DNA of 64,000 bases from JANLVI01 sp031363915 (lineage in GTDB: Bacteria > Vulcanimicrobiota > Vulcanimicrobiia > Vulcanimicrobiales > Vulcanimicrobiaceae). Positions 16,879 to 24,657 of this stretch are shown here, piece by piece. Below the pieces are notes generated by a model. The model was not told where the DNA came from and searched no databases. It saw only the letters and a program-made list of their open reading frames with translations. The stretch lies in the NCBI GenBank assembly GCA_031363915.1, contig JANLVI010000002.1:52390-116389 (forward strand). Reading direction: 5' to 3'. Made by a program: the position numbers and the translations under genes. Each line of letters starts with the position of its first letter. Positions within the stretch are counted from its first letter, which is position 1.

Positions 16879-18338
16879 TGCTGCATACCTCGTCTCCCTT
16901 TCTTCACGACCGGGCTTACATCGACGGTGCGTGGTCGAACGCCGACTCCGGCGCCACCTACGACGTCCGCAATCCCGCCGACGGTTCGCTGATCGCCTCG
17001 GTGCCGCGCATGGGCGCGACAGAAACGCGGCGCGCGATCGAGGCCGCACAGCGCGCATACGGTCCATGGCGCAAGAAAACGGCGAAGGAACGCTCCGTCA
17101 TCGTGCGCCGCATCGGTGAGCTGATGATGGAATCGCAGGAAGAACTCGCCCTACTCCTCACGCTCGAACAAGGCAAACCGCTCGCCGAAGCGCGCGCGGA
17201 GATCGCCTACGCCGCCTCATTCTTCGAGTGGTTTTCTGAAGAGTGCCGTCGCATGTATGGCGACGTCATCCCCGCCCACGCGGCAGATAAGCGCATCGTC
17301 GTGCTCAAAGAGCCGATCGGCGTGTGTGCGGGCATCACGCCTTGGAATTTCCCAAGCGCGATGATCGCGCGGAAAGCCGCCCCCGCAATCGCCGCAGGCT
17401 GCACGTTCGTGGTGAAGCCCGCCGAACAAACCCCGCTCTCGGCACTCGTGCTCTGCGAGATCGCCGAACGCGCGGGCCTTCCGCCGGGCGTCCTCAGCGT
17501 GGTGACGGGCGATGCGGCCGACGCTCCAGAGATCGGTCGCGAACTCACGGAGAACCCCATCGTGCGTGCGGTAAGCTTTACCGGCTCGACGGAAGTCGGC
17601 AAAATATTGATGCGCCAGTGCGCCTCGACGGTCAAACGCGTCTCGCTGGAACTCGGCGGCAACGCACCGTTCATCGTTTTTGACGATGCCGATCTCGACG
17701 CGGCGGTTGAAGGCGCGATCGCGAGTAAATTTCGTAATGCCGGGCAGACCTGCGTGTGCGCGAATCGGTTTCTCGTGCAGGACGGGATCTACGATGACTT
17801 TGCCGAGCGGCTCGTGCGCGCTTCGAGCGCCCTTCCGGTCGGCGACGGGCGCGACCCCGATGCGAAAATCGGGCCGCTCATCGATGCGCCCGCGCTCGCC
17901 AAAGTCGAAGAGCATCTACGTGACGCGCGCGAGCGAGGCGCGCGCGTCATCGCCGGCGGCGAACGCGCGAAAATCGGCGGAACGTTCTTCTCGCCGACGG
18001 TCGTGCTCGACGTGACCAGCGCGATGCTCATGACGCGTGAGGAAACCTTCGGGCCCGTCGCCGGCCTCCAGCGTTTCGCAACCGAAGATGAGGCAATTGC
18101 GCTTGCGAACGACTCGCCCTTTGGCCTTGCCTCGTATGTTTACACGCGCGACAACGCGCGCGTTTGGCGGCTCGCGGAGGGCCTGGAGTCCGGGATCGTC
18201 GGCGTCAATACCGGTATCATTTCAACGGAGATCGCGCCTTTCGGTGGCATGAAACAGTCCGGGCTCGGACGCGAAGGGTCTAAATATGGCCTGGACGAGT
18301 GGACCGAAACGAAGTACGTCTGTATCGGCGGCGTCTAG
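16878..18338 (+). CDS. gabD: Succinate-semialdehyde dehydrogenase
   Basis: A 486-residue aldehyde dehydrogenase of the GabD branch, oxidising succinate semialdehyde to succinate with NAD(P). Motifs: ITPWNFPSAMIARKAAPAIA, VVKPAEQTPLSAL, FTGSTEVGKILM, LELGGNAPFIVFDDADLD with the catalytic Glu, and FRNAGQTCVCANRF with the catalytic Cys. The C-terminus IAPFGGMKQSGLGREGSKYG is typical. Length is normal. The ATG overlaps the preceding stop by 1 bp, so expression is coupled to the cNMP-binding protein. Other semialdehydes, such as glutarate semialdehyde, remain possible substrates. Confidence 0.9.
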   Translation: MLHTSSPFLHDRAYIDGAWSNADSGATYDVRNPADGSLIASVPRMGATETRRAIEAAQRAYGPWRKKTAKERSVIVRRIGELMMESQEELALLLTLEQGKPLAEARAEIAYAASFFEWFSEECRRMYGDVIPAHAADKRIVVLKEPIGVCAGITPWNFPSAMIARKAAPAIAAGCTFVVKPAEQTPLSALVLCEIAERAGLPPGVLSVVTGDAADAPEIGRELTENPIVRAVSFTGSTEVGKILMRQCASTVKRVSLELGGNAPFIVFDDADLDAAVEGAIASKFRNAGQTCVCANRFLVQDGIYDDFAERLVRASSALPVGDGRDPDAKIGPLIDAPALAKVEEHLRDARERGARVIAGGERAKIGGTFFSPTVVLDVTSAMLMTREETFGPVAGLQRFATEDEAIALANDSPFGLASYVYTRDNARVWRLAEGLESGIVGVNTGIISTEIAPFGGMKQSGLGREGSKYGLDEWTETKYVCIGGV

Positions 18339-18454
18339 ACGACCCGTTCGAAGATCGGTCGGCAAAAGATGATGCCTGAAGAAGCTAGTCCACTGCAATC
18401 ACATCGCAAAACGGGCGTTCATACCCTCGCAAAGAGACGGCCATCGACGGGCGC

Positions 18455-18460
18455 TACACT
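18455..18460 (+). promoter_or_regulatory. Candidate -10 box of a leaderless promoter before the HExxH protein
   Basis: TACACT at 18455-18460 ends 6 bp before the ATG at 18467, which would place transcription start on or next to the start codon. No Shine-Dalgarno is present. The same bases lie in a hairpin: CGGGCG (18448-18453), seven-base loop, CGCCCG (18461-18466) directly against the ATG. No convincing -35 box. The geometry is the same as before def. Confidence 0.35.
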
Positions 18461-18466
18461 CGCCCG

Positions 18467-19045
18467 ATGGAATCCGCTGCCTTCATCACATCGCCAAGTC
18501 CCCTTGCCACGCGCACCATCGAATGTACGGTCGCGCGCTTCGGACCGGGCGCTCTTGCCCTCGCGGCTGACGCGGGGATACGCATCGTGGCGCTCGAGTC
18601 TGGTGGAGCCTACCGCGATGCCTCGGCAGCATTGCGGCGACTGGGCGCCGGCGTCGACGAATGGCCGGCGCCGCCCGCCGGACTCTTCGTCGTAGAAGAA
18701 CGCACGATGTACTTGCGGACATGTTCGCCGATGACGATCGCGCACGAGTTCGGGCACGCGCTCGACTGTGCACTGGGCGGCGGAGTGTACCGTAGCACGA
18801 CCGATTGCGCGATACGTAGCGCCTTCGCTGCCGCGACTGCGTTCGTGACGCCCTACGCCGCTTCGGCGGTCGATGAATACTTCGCCGAAGCGATGCGCGC
18901 GTGGGTGGGCGTGAACGACGTCCGTTCGCTGTGGCCACGTGCGACGCGCGAGCGCCTGAGGACACTCGATCCCACGATCGCCGACATCCTCGCGGAGCTC
19001 TTCGCAGGCGAGCTCGCCGTACGCGATAGGGAACCACGCACGTGA
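18467..19045 (+). CDS. Small zinc metalloprotease-like protein (HEFGHALD; lethal-factor C-terminal type)
   Basis: A 192-residue protein with the zinc motif TIAHEFGHALD (about residues 90-100) and, about 50 residues on, DEYFAEAMRAW, whose Glu/Asp would be the third ligand. This spacing recalls the peptidase domain of anthrax lethal factor-like metallopeptidases (M34) that also occur as short bacterial proteins. There is no signal peptide, so it is probably cytoplasmic or released by another route. No toxin translocation domain is present, so toxin activity should not be assumed. Stand-alone gene between gabD and the metallo-hydrolase gene; possible leaderless expression. Confidence 0.6.
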   Translation: MESAAFITSPSPLATRTIECTVARFGPGALALAADAGIRIVALESGGAYRDASAALRRLGAGVDEWPAPPAGLFVVEERTMYLRTCSPMTIAHEFGHALDCALGGGVYRSTTDCAIRSAFAAATAFVTPYAASAVDEYFAEAMRAWVGVNDVRSLWPRATRERLRTLDPTIADILAELFAGELAVRDREPRT

Positions 19046-19100
19046 GGACAAGATTCGAAACGATCACGCGCCTTTGCGCGGCTCTCCGGAGGACAACGTC

Positions 19101-20015
19101 ATGTCATCGCTTCTTTCCCGGCGCTCGTTCGTAGCGGGCCTTTCACTCCTTGCCGCTGCGACCGCCACGGGCGCTCGCGCCGCCGACAAATCCGGCGATA
19201 TCAACGTGCGCTGGTACGGCGGCGGCGTGTTCGAACTCGCGACGCCGGATGATTCGACGATCGTACTGGTGGATGCGTGGATTTGGAACAACACCGGCTT
19301 CACCCGCTTCAAGACGAGCAAGCCTCCGGAGCTCGCCAGCCCCGCCGCCTACATCGCCGCGATGAAGGTGCGTAAACCCAAGTCCATTATCGTCGCGGTC
19401 ACGCACGACCACGGCGATCACTTCGGCGACTACTTCGAACTGATGAAGGCGCTCGTCGATGCGGGCTTCGATGTCAAGTCCGTCGGTCAGAGCGACTTCA
19501 TGCGCGCGGGGATCAAAGACAAGTTCACCGCGAACGGGATGGACGAGACGAAAATCGTCCTCAATGGCGGCAACGCGATCAACTTCGGCGGCGTTGCCAG
19601 CTATGGCGGCGCGACCTTCCGCGCGGTTCCCGCGGTTCATTCGAACGGTTCGGCGTATCCGCCGATCGGGTTCATCATCGATCTTGGCGGAGTGCGCGTC
19701 TACGCCTCAGGCGATACCGATCTTTACGGCGATATGGCGCTTATCGGCAAACGCTATGCGCCCGATCTTGCGATCGTCTGTGCGGGCGGCGGTCCCTTCA
19801 CGATGGGACCCGAGGATGCGGCGACCGCCGTCGCGATGTCGGGTGCGACGCAAGCGATCCCCGTCCACTACGCGCACAATCCGCTCGTCCACGGACCGGA
19901 AGCCGCCGACCAATTCCGCGCCGCAATCGCGCGGGTTGCACCCAGCGTCAAAGTCCTGGCGATCAAACCCGGCGAGACGGCCGCGATCCACCTTACACCA
20001 CGCGCACGCTCCTAG
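19101..20015 (+). CDS. Tat-exported metallo-beta-lactamase-fold hydrolase (UlaG-like)
   Basis: A 304-residue protein. The N-terminus contains SRRSFVAGLSLL, a twin-arginine motif, and a cleavage site near ATGARAAD, so it should be folded with metal in the cytoplasm and exported. The metal signature is VTHDHGDHFGDY, followed by AVHSNGS, YASGDTDLYGDM and VHYAHNPLVHG, giving the usual His/Asp ligands. The family includes UlaG-like lactonases and phosphodiesterases. ATG at 19101 has GGAGG about 10 bp upstream. Convergent with the bcp gene. Substrate unknown. Confidence 0.85.
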   Translation: MSSLLSRRSFVAGLSLLAAATATGARAADKSGDINVRWYGGGVFELATPDDSTIVLVDAWIWNNTGFTRFKTSKPPELASPAAYIAAMKVRKPKSIIVAVTHDHGDHFGDYFELMKALVDAGFDVKSVGQSDFMRAGIKDKFTANGMDETKIVLNGGNAINFGGVASYGGATFRAVPAVHSNGSAYPPIGFIIDLGGVRVYASGDTDLYGDMALIGKRYAPDLAIVCAGGGPFTMGPEDAATAVAMSGATQAIPVHYAHNPLVHGPEAADQFRAAIARVAPSVKVLAIKPGETAAIHLTPRARS

Positions 20016-20019
20016 CGAC

Positions 20020-20472
20020 TCAACTCGCCACGACGCTCATCGCGGCGAGAATTTCGCTCGTCGGCGGCATGCCGCGCTTATAGTACGCGACGCGTCCTTG
20101 CATATCGATGCCGACGACCGTGCGATTCGTAATCTTGATCGGTCCGAGTTTGATGAGCGAACCGTAGGCTTCTGATGCCGCAAACCCGCGATCGACGAGC
20201 AGGGGCGTCGTGAGCCCGTGCTTTGCGACGAACTTTTTGTGCGACTCAGCGGTTGCGCTGTTCACGCCGAACACCGCTACACCGGCGGCCGCGTACTGCG
20301 GAGCATCATCGCGTGCAATACAGAGTTGCTTCGTGCACCCGGGCGTCATATCGCCCGGATAGAAGATCAGCACGAGCGGCCCTTTGCCGCGAAAGTCGCC
20401 CAGGGCGACGCGCGTTCCAGCCTGCGTCTCAAGGGAAAAGTCGGGCGCGTCGGAGCCAATCGTAAGCTTCAT
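20020..20472 (-). CDS. bcp: Peroxiredoxin of the BCP/PrxQ type
   Basis: A 150-residue thiol peroxidase. FYPGDMTPGCTKQLCIARDD holds the peroxidatic Cys (TPGCT) and a second Cys five residues later, the CX4C pattern of atypical two-Cys BCP/PrxQ enzymes, which reduce hydrogen and organic peroxides using thioredoxin. The N-terminal IGSDAPDFSLET and ALGDFRGKGPLVL are standard. ATG at 20472 has CGAGGTGT just upstream. Most homologues have TPGCTxEA after the first Cys; here it is TPGCTKQL, a minor change. It stands alone, 4 bp from the convergent metallo-hydrolase gene. Confidence 0.88.
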   Translation of the reverse strand: MKLTIGSDAPDFSLETQAGTRVALGDFRGKGPLVLIFYPGDMTPGCTKQLCIARDDAPQYAAAGVAVFGVNSATAESHKKFVAKHGLTTPLLVDRGFAASEAYGSLIKLGPIKITNRTVVGIDMQGRVAYYKRGMPPTSEILAAMSVVAS

Positions 20473-20706
20473 ACACCTCGGTTCGACGCCGCCCGTCCAA
20501 ATTACGCGTTCAGCGTAAGCGCGTTGACCCGGCCGTTTGCCGGATGCATCGCCGGCTGCTCGTAATTGTTGGCTTTTGCGTAAGCACGTAACGGCACGTT
20601 CCGAATCGATCGAGATATGTTTGCAAATGGGGGTCGACAATTGCACGCTTTTTACGCACGTGCCTTGTCATCGGCAGTTTCCAGGCCCGATCCAACGCTT
20701 GCTTTC

Positions 20707-21588
20707 TTACAGCGCCGTTACCGTGACGAGGTCGACGTCGTCACGCGCTGCAACTGCGGCGAATTTCACGATTTCTTGGTAGGTGCGGGGTTTCGCGCGA
20801 AGCGCCACGAGCGCCACGCCCGTTCGGCGCGAGATTCCGACCGCCGTGCGCAGCATGAAGGCAGTGTAGGCGGGTTCCTCACGGCTATCGGCGGTTACAT
20901 CGCGCGTTAGGGCCTTGACACTCGCAGACTTTGCGCTCCGATAAAAAACGGCGGAGGGGTCGGCGAGCGTATCGACGGCAAGCCCGTGGCTGGCCGCTAA
21001 GTAGGCTGCTAGAGCTCGTGCACCCGCGCCGTTCTCGGCACCCGTCGTCCCGATAAAGCCCTGTGCACCCCAGCGATGATAGTGCTCCTCGAGCATTGCC
21101 CGCGCGTCGTGGTCGCTCGGATCACTCGCTTCGAATGTGACGAGAATCGCTTTGCCGTTTGCTCGTGCGCGATCGACGAGGTCACCCGACGAATCGCTCT
21201 TGGGATCGCATGCTATGGTGATCGGAATCGGCGATTCGACAAACGGCATTTCGGCCATCGGCTCGTGGCCGCAATCGAGCAAAACCAGCGCGAGTTTCGA
21301 GGTCGCATGGAGATGCGGAGTAAACGGTGGGGCCCAACCGCGCGGACGCGCCGCGACGACATCGCCAAGCGATGTCGACGTCTCGGGATTGGCTAGGTCG
21401 AGCGAATGCGGTCCGCTGAGCACGCGCTCGAAGTGCCGCACGACGATTGCATCGGGCACAGGCGCGCGCGCGCTGTGCTTCCCGACCGATGCGCGCCCGA
21501 TCGAGCGGCCGCCGAGAAATCCGCCGACGACCCCGCCGACGGCGATGACCAGCACGACGACCCAAAACGTATCGATCAGACGCTTCAT
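20707..21588 (-). CDS. Membrane-anchored protein, divergent polysaccharide deacetylase-like
   Basis: A 293-residue protein with one N-terminal membrane helix (FWVVVLVIAVGGVVGGFLGG) and an extracytoplasmic domain. The segment KLALVLLDCGHEPMAE, then ESPIPITIACDPKSD, then KAILVTFEASDP and ARALAAYLA resembles the divergent polysaccharide deacetylase (Polysacc_deac_2, YibQ-like) fold. The expected metal-binding Asp pair of active deacetylases is not clear: LLDCG stands where IDDLG is usual. The ATG overlaps the ftsW stop by 4 bp. Last gene of the def-ftsW run, so a cell-wall role is inferred. Function unproven. Confidence 0.5.
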   Translation of the reverse strand: MKRLIDTFWVVVLVIAVGGVVGGFLGGRSIGRASVGKHSARAPVPDAIVVRHFERVLSGPHSLDLANPETSTSLGDVVAARPRGWAPPFTPHLHATSKLALVLLDCGHEPMAEMPFVESPIPITIACDPKSDSSGDLVDRARANGKAILVTFEASDPSDHDARAMLEEHYHRWGAQGFIGTTGAENGAGARALAAYLAASHGLAVDTLADPSAVFYRSAKSASVKALTRDVTADSREEPAYTAFMLRTAVGISRRTGVALVALRAKPRTYQEIVKFAAVAARDDVDLVTVTAL

Positions 21589-22841
21589 GCCGCGGAGCGG
21601 CGTTCGCTCGATATCGACCAGACGAGCGCGATCAAGAGAAAGTTCGTGAGCAGCGAACTGCCGCCGTACGAGAAGAATGGCAGCGTGATGCCGGTGAGCG
21701 GGAAGAGGCGCAACACGCCGCCGACGATGATGAGCACCTGGAAGCCGAGCGTCGAGGCGAGTCCGGTGGCGAGCAATTTCGTGTAGAGATCGGGTTGACG
21801 CATCGCAATCGTGAGCGTGCGGCTAACGATGACGAGAAAGGCGATACAGACGACGATCGCGCCGATGGCACCGAGTTCTTCGCTCCACGCCGCATAGCTG
21901 TAATCGGTTGCGACCTCGGGGATGAAACCCGGATGTCCGAGCCGGTAGCCCGTGCCGAAGAGACCGCCGGCACCGAGCGAAAAGAGTGCCTGCAGCGGCT
22001 GGTACCCCGCGCCGAGCGGGTCGGCGAAGGGATGCTGCCAGACATCGATGCGCGTGTGGATATAGCGGTAGTGCGTCGCGGCCCAGAACGCAACGACACC
22101 GAAGACCGCAAAGCAGCCGACGATGAGATCGATGCGGCGGGTCGCGACGTAGAGCATCGCTGCAAACGTGCAGAGCAAGAGCGCGGCCATGCCGAGATCC
22201 CGTTCGAATACGAGGATCGCCATCGATGCCCCCCACCCGATGAAGAGCGGCCCGAGGTACTTTGCGTTTGCGCGCAGCGACCAGGGCCGCGTGCGCGCGA
22301 TGACGTCGGCCGTTTCGGCAAGATACGACGCCATAAACAGCACGACGAGCAACTTGATAACCTCGACCGGTTCGAACTGAACGCTGCCAAAGCGAATCCA
22401 GAGTTTGGCGCCGTTAACTTCTTGACCGAAGATTGCGAGCATCACGAAGAGCGCGATCGTTCCGAGAATCCAAATATATTTATACGGTGCGAGAACGCGA
22501 TATCGGTCGAACGCGGGACCGGCGATCACCGCCAGCACGAGCGAGACCGCAAGCCAGATCTCTTGCTTGTGCGCGAGGTCCACAGAGATGCGCGCGATCG
22601 TAAAGAGGCCGAGCGATGCGAGCACGACGGCGATTGCGGGGATCGTATCGTCGCGATCGACGCCGCGCGGACGCAGCAGCATCCAGCCGAACGCGACGAG
22701 CGCGAGCAAGACGAGGAGCCAGGTCGGACCGAGGGCGTTTGGCGGGACCAGCGTAAACGCGCCGGCCGCAATCCCAAGCGCGCCGAGCATCGGGGCGCTC
22801 GCGCGGAGTCTATGGACCAAAGACGACGTGCGCGATGGCAA
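21585..22841 (-). CDS. ftsW: FtsW/RodA/SpoVE-family peptidoglycan polymerase
   Basis: A polytopic inner-membrane protein of about 400 residues with around ten hydrophobic segments. Motifs include GQEVNGAKLWIRFGSVQFEP, PVEVIKLLVVLFMASYLAE, LVFERDLGMAALLLCTFAAM, and near the end LFPLTGITLPFFSYGGSSLL, the SEDS hallmark. SEDS proteins polymerise lipid II with a class B PBP partner; no PBP gene is next to it. The start is uncertain: the longest frame begins at TTG 22841, overlapping the phosphatase gene by 32 bp, and ATG at 22790 is 19 bp after that stop. FtsW versus RodA cannot be separated by sequence alone. Confidence 0.85.
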   Translation of the reverse strand: MPSRTSSLVHRLRASAPMLGALGIAAGAFTLVPPNALGPTWLLVLLALVAFGWMLLRPRGVDRDDTIPAIAVVLASLGLFTIARISVDLAHKQEIWLAVSLVLAVIAGPAFDRYRVLAPYKYIWILGTIALFVMLAIFGQEVNGAKLWIRFGSVQFEPVEVIKLLVVLFMASYLAETADVIARTRPWSLRANAKYLGPLFIGWGASMAILVFERDLGMAALLLCTFAAMLYVATRRIDLIVGCFAVFGVVAFWAATHYRYIHTRIDVWQHPFADPLGAGYQPLQALFSLGAGGLFGTGYRLGHPGFIPEVATDYSYAAWSEELGAIGAIVVCIAFLVIVSRTLTIAMRQPDLYTKLLATGLASTLGFQVLIIVGGVLRLFPLTGITLPFFSYGGSSLLTNFLLIALVWSISSERRSAA

Positions 22842-23664
22842 ATGCGATCAATGCGGCGATGGCGATGAGCGCGAGCGCCAAGATGATATTGCGCGGTGAA
22901 AATGGGGTGAAGGCGTTCCCTGCGGCGAGTGGCGCGAGTTCGGAGAGTTGACGTCCCACGATGAGCGTCCCACCTTCACCCGCGCTGCGCATCTTGCGCA
23001 TCGTGAGTAAGCGCGATACGACGTCGCTTGCGCTATCGTTGCCGCCCAGCGCGTACGCGATTTCATCGCCGCTGATATGCCGGTGGACGCCGTCGGTGCA
23101 GAGTACGAGCGAATCGCCCACCAGTAAACGAACGTGCAAGACGCTTGCTTCGAGCGTGGATTGCGTGCCAAGTGTGCGCGTGAGCAGCGATCCGTACTTC
23201 GCTTCGGTCGGCGTCGCCGTGCGAGTCGAGGACCAACCGTCGCCGGCGAGCGAGTCGTCGTCGGTCAGCAACGTGAGGCCGCCCTCACGCGCGAGATAAG
23301 CGCGCGATTCACCCACGTGTCCGACGATTGCATGGTCGCCCGTCACGAGCACGGCGGTCAGCGAAGTGCCGCCTGCGACGTAATCGTCATGACTTCCGGT
23401 TTGCGCGTAGACGCGCGCGTTGGCAACAGAAAATGCAGCACTGAGTGCGGCCCGCAGACTTGCGGGGTCCGACCCGCGCACGCGTCGTTTGAGTGACTCG
23501 CGCAACAACTGCAGCGCGACGCTGCCGATCCCGGTACCGCGCACGATTCCAAATCCGTCGGCGACTGCAAGCAGTGCAATCCCGGGCGCGATCACATCAG
23601 AACAGTGCGCATCGGAACTCGTCCGCTGCCACATTCCAGGTTGTGAACCGATCGCTATGTCCAT
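22810..23664 (-). CDS. PP2C-family Ser/Thr phosphatase with one membrane anchor, motifs altered
   Basis: A 284-residue protein: a PP2C domain followed by a C-terminal membrane helix (IILALALIAIAALIAFAIAH). Recognisable motifs are LLAVADGFG, GGTSLTAVLV, HVGESRAYLA, LLTRTLGT and LVLCTDGVHRHISGDEI. Compared with active enzymes the GGH after DGxG is missing (DGFGIVRGTG), GDSR is GESR, and the last metal-binding GxxDN is GEGGT. Metal binding may be changed or lost. Family members reverse Ser/Thr kinase signalling in wall growth. Overlaps the FHA gene by 10 bp; no kinase gene is visible here. Confidence 0.82.
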   Translation of the reverse strand: MDIAIGSQPGMWQRTSSDAHCSDVIAPGIALLAVADGFGIVRGTGIGSVALQLLRESLKRRVRGSDPASLRAALSAAFSVANARVYAQTGSHDDYVAGGTSLTAVLVTGDHAIVGHVGESRAYLAREGGLTLLTDDDSLAGDGWSSTRTATPTEAKYGSLLTRTLGTQSTLEASVLHVRLLVGDSLVLCTDGVHRHISGDEIAYALGGNDSASDVVSRLLTMRKMRSAGEGGTLIVGRQLSELAPLAAGNAFTPFSPRNIILALALIAIAALIAFAIAHVVFGP

Positions 23665-24068
23665 GCGCCCACTCCACGAAAGATCAGGGTCGCCGGTCCG
23701 ACCTTCACCTCGTCGTCAACGCGAAGTTTCGCGTTCTCGACACGTTCCCCGTTGAGCTCGGTACCGTTCCGGCTTCCTAAGTCTTCGACATAAACACCGT
23801 CATCCCGCATCTCAAGGCGGGCATGCAAGCGGCTCACCCGGTCGTCTTCGATCTGCAGGTCTGCCCCGGCGGCCCGACCGACCAGCACGCGGCGACCGTA
23901 GCGGTAGGTTTTGATCGTGCGCCCATCATCGACCGTCAGCTCGATCCCCGTCGGAATATCGACGTCCAGGGCTTCTTCGGGCGGGTCACCGCGGTCGGGC
24001 CGCACGAGCGTTACGAAACCCAGGACCGCCATCGCGAGCACGAACGAGGCCAGCCGCAGATCAACCAT
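23655..24068 (-). CDS. Membrane-anchored FHA-domain protein
   Basis: A 137-residue protein with an N-terminal membrane helix (LASFVLAMAVLGFVTLV) and a C-terminal FHA domain: RRVLVGRAAGADLQIEDDRV, SRLHARLEMRDDG, DLGSRNGTELNG. The Gly-Arg, Ser-x-x-His and Asn-Gly residues needed to bind phosphothreonine are present. It corresponds in layout to FhaB of Actinobacteria-type fha-pp2C-ftsW clusters, where such proteins link kinase signals to wall synthesis. ATG at 24068 overlaps the upstream gene by 8 bp. A longer frame upstream would lie inside that gene. Confidence 0.85.
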   Translation of the reverse strand: MVDLRLASFVLAMAVLGFVTLVRPDRGDPPEEALDVDIPTGIELTVDDGRTIKTYRYGRRVLVGRAAGADLQIEDDRVSRLHARLEMRDDGVYVEDLGSRNGTELNGERVENAKLRVDDEVKVGPATLIFRGVGAWT

Positions 24069-24657
24069 GGGTGACCTCGACCCGCAACACCACATCGCCG
24101 ACGCCGATCTCATCGCCCGCGGAAAGTGTCCGCCGACCCACGCGTTCGCCATTGACGAAGGTGCCGTTCGTCGACCCCGTGTCCTCGACTGCGAAGCTCC
24201 CGCGGTCAGTTACGATCTTCGCGTGAAAGCGGGAAACGCGGACGTTCTGAACGACGATCCCGCATTCAGCGGCGCGACCGATCGTGAGGCCGTCGGCGAG
24301 CACGACGCCTTCGACGATCAGCTTGGTCGGGGTTTCATCGACGAGGGCCTCGATTGCGACCGACCCCGCAACGATACGCGTGTCTTCGGCGAGGATCGCA
24401 CGTGGTCTCTCTGTCCCCGACATCGCATCGGCGAGGAGCGCGCTCCAGCGCGTTTCCAGAAACGCGCGATCGGCAGCAAAACGTTCGTAGTCCAGCGGGT
24501 TGACGCGCACGACGAACGTGTCGCTGGGCGTACTCTGCATCGTTGCGATGAGTTTGCGCCCGACTTGCGCGGGTTCGAGCGCCGAAGGGAACACGCGGGC
24601 GAACGCGGCTTCAACGAGGCGCGCACACGTCAGCTCGATCCGCGCGAAGACGTTCAC
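24061..24657 (-). CDS. FhaA-like protein (DUF3662 plus FHA domain)
   Basis: A 198-residue protein. The first half (VFARIELTCARLVEAAFARV, PSALEPAQVGRKLIATMQ, VVRVNPLDYERFA) matches DUF3662, the N-terminal domain of FhaA; the second half is an FHA domain (LTIGRAAECGIVVQ, SRFHAKIV, DTGSTNGTFVNG). FhaA proteins recognise phosphothreonine on wall-synthesis partners such as MviN-type pseudokinases. The GTG at 24657 overlaps the rsmB stop as GTGA and lands exactly at the domain start; a longer frame would be out-of-frame rsmB sequence. Shorter than actinobacterial FhaA because the disordered linker is missing. Confidence 0.85.
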   Translation of the reverse strand: MNVFARIELTCARLVEAAFARVFPSALEPAQVGRKLIATMQSTPSDTFVVRVNPLDYERFAADRAFLETRWSALLADAMSGTERPRAILAEDTRIVAGSVAIEALVDETPTKLIVEGVVLADGLTIGRAAECGIVVQNVRVSRFHAKIVTDRGSFAVEDTGSTNGTFVNGERVGRRTLSAGDEIGVGDVVLRVEVTHG

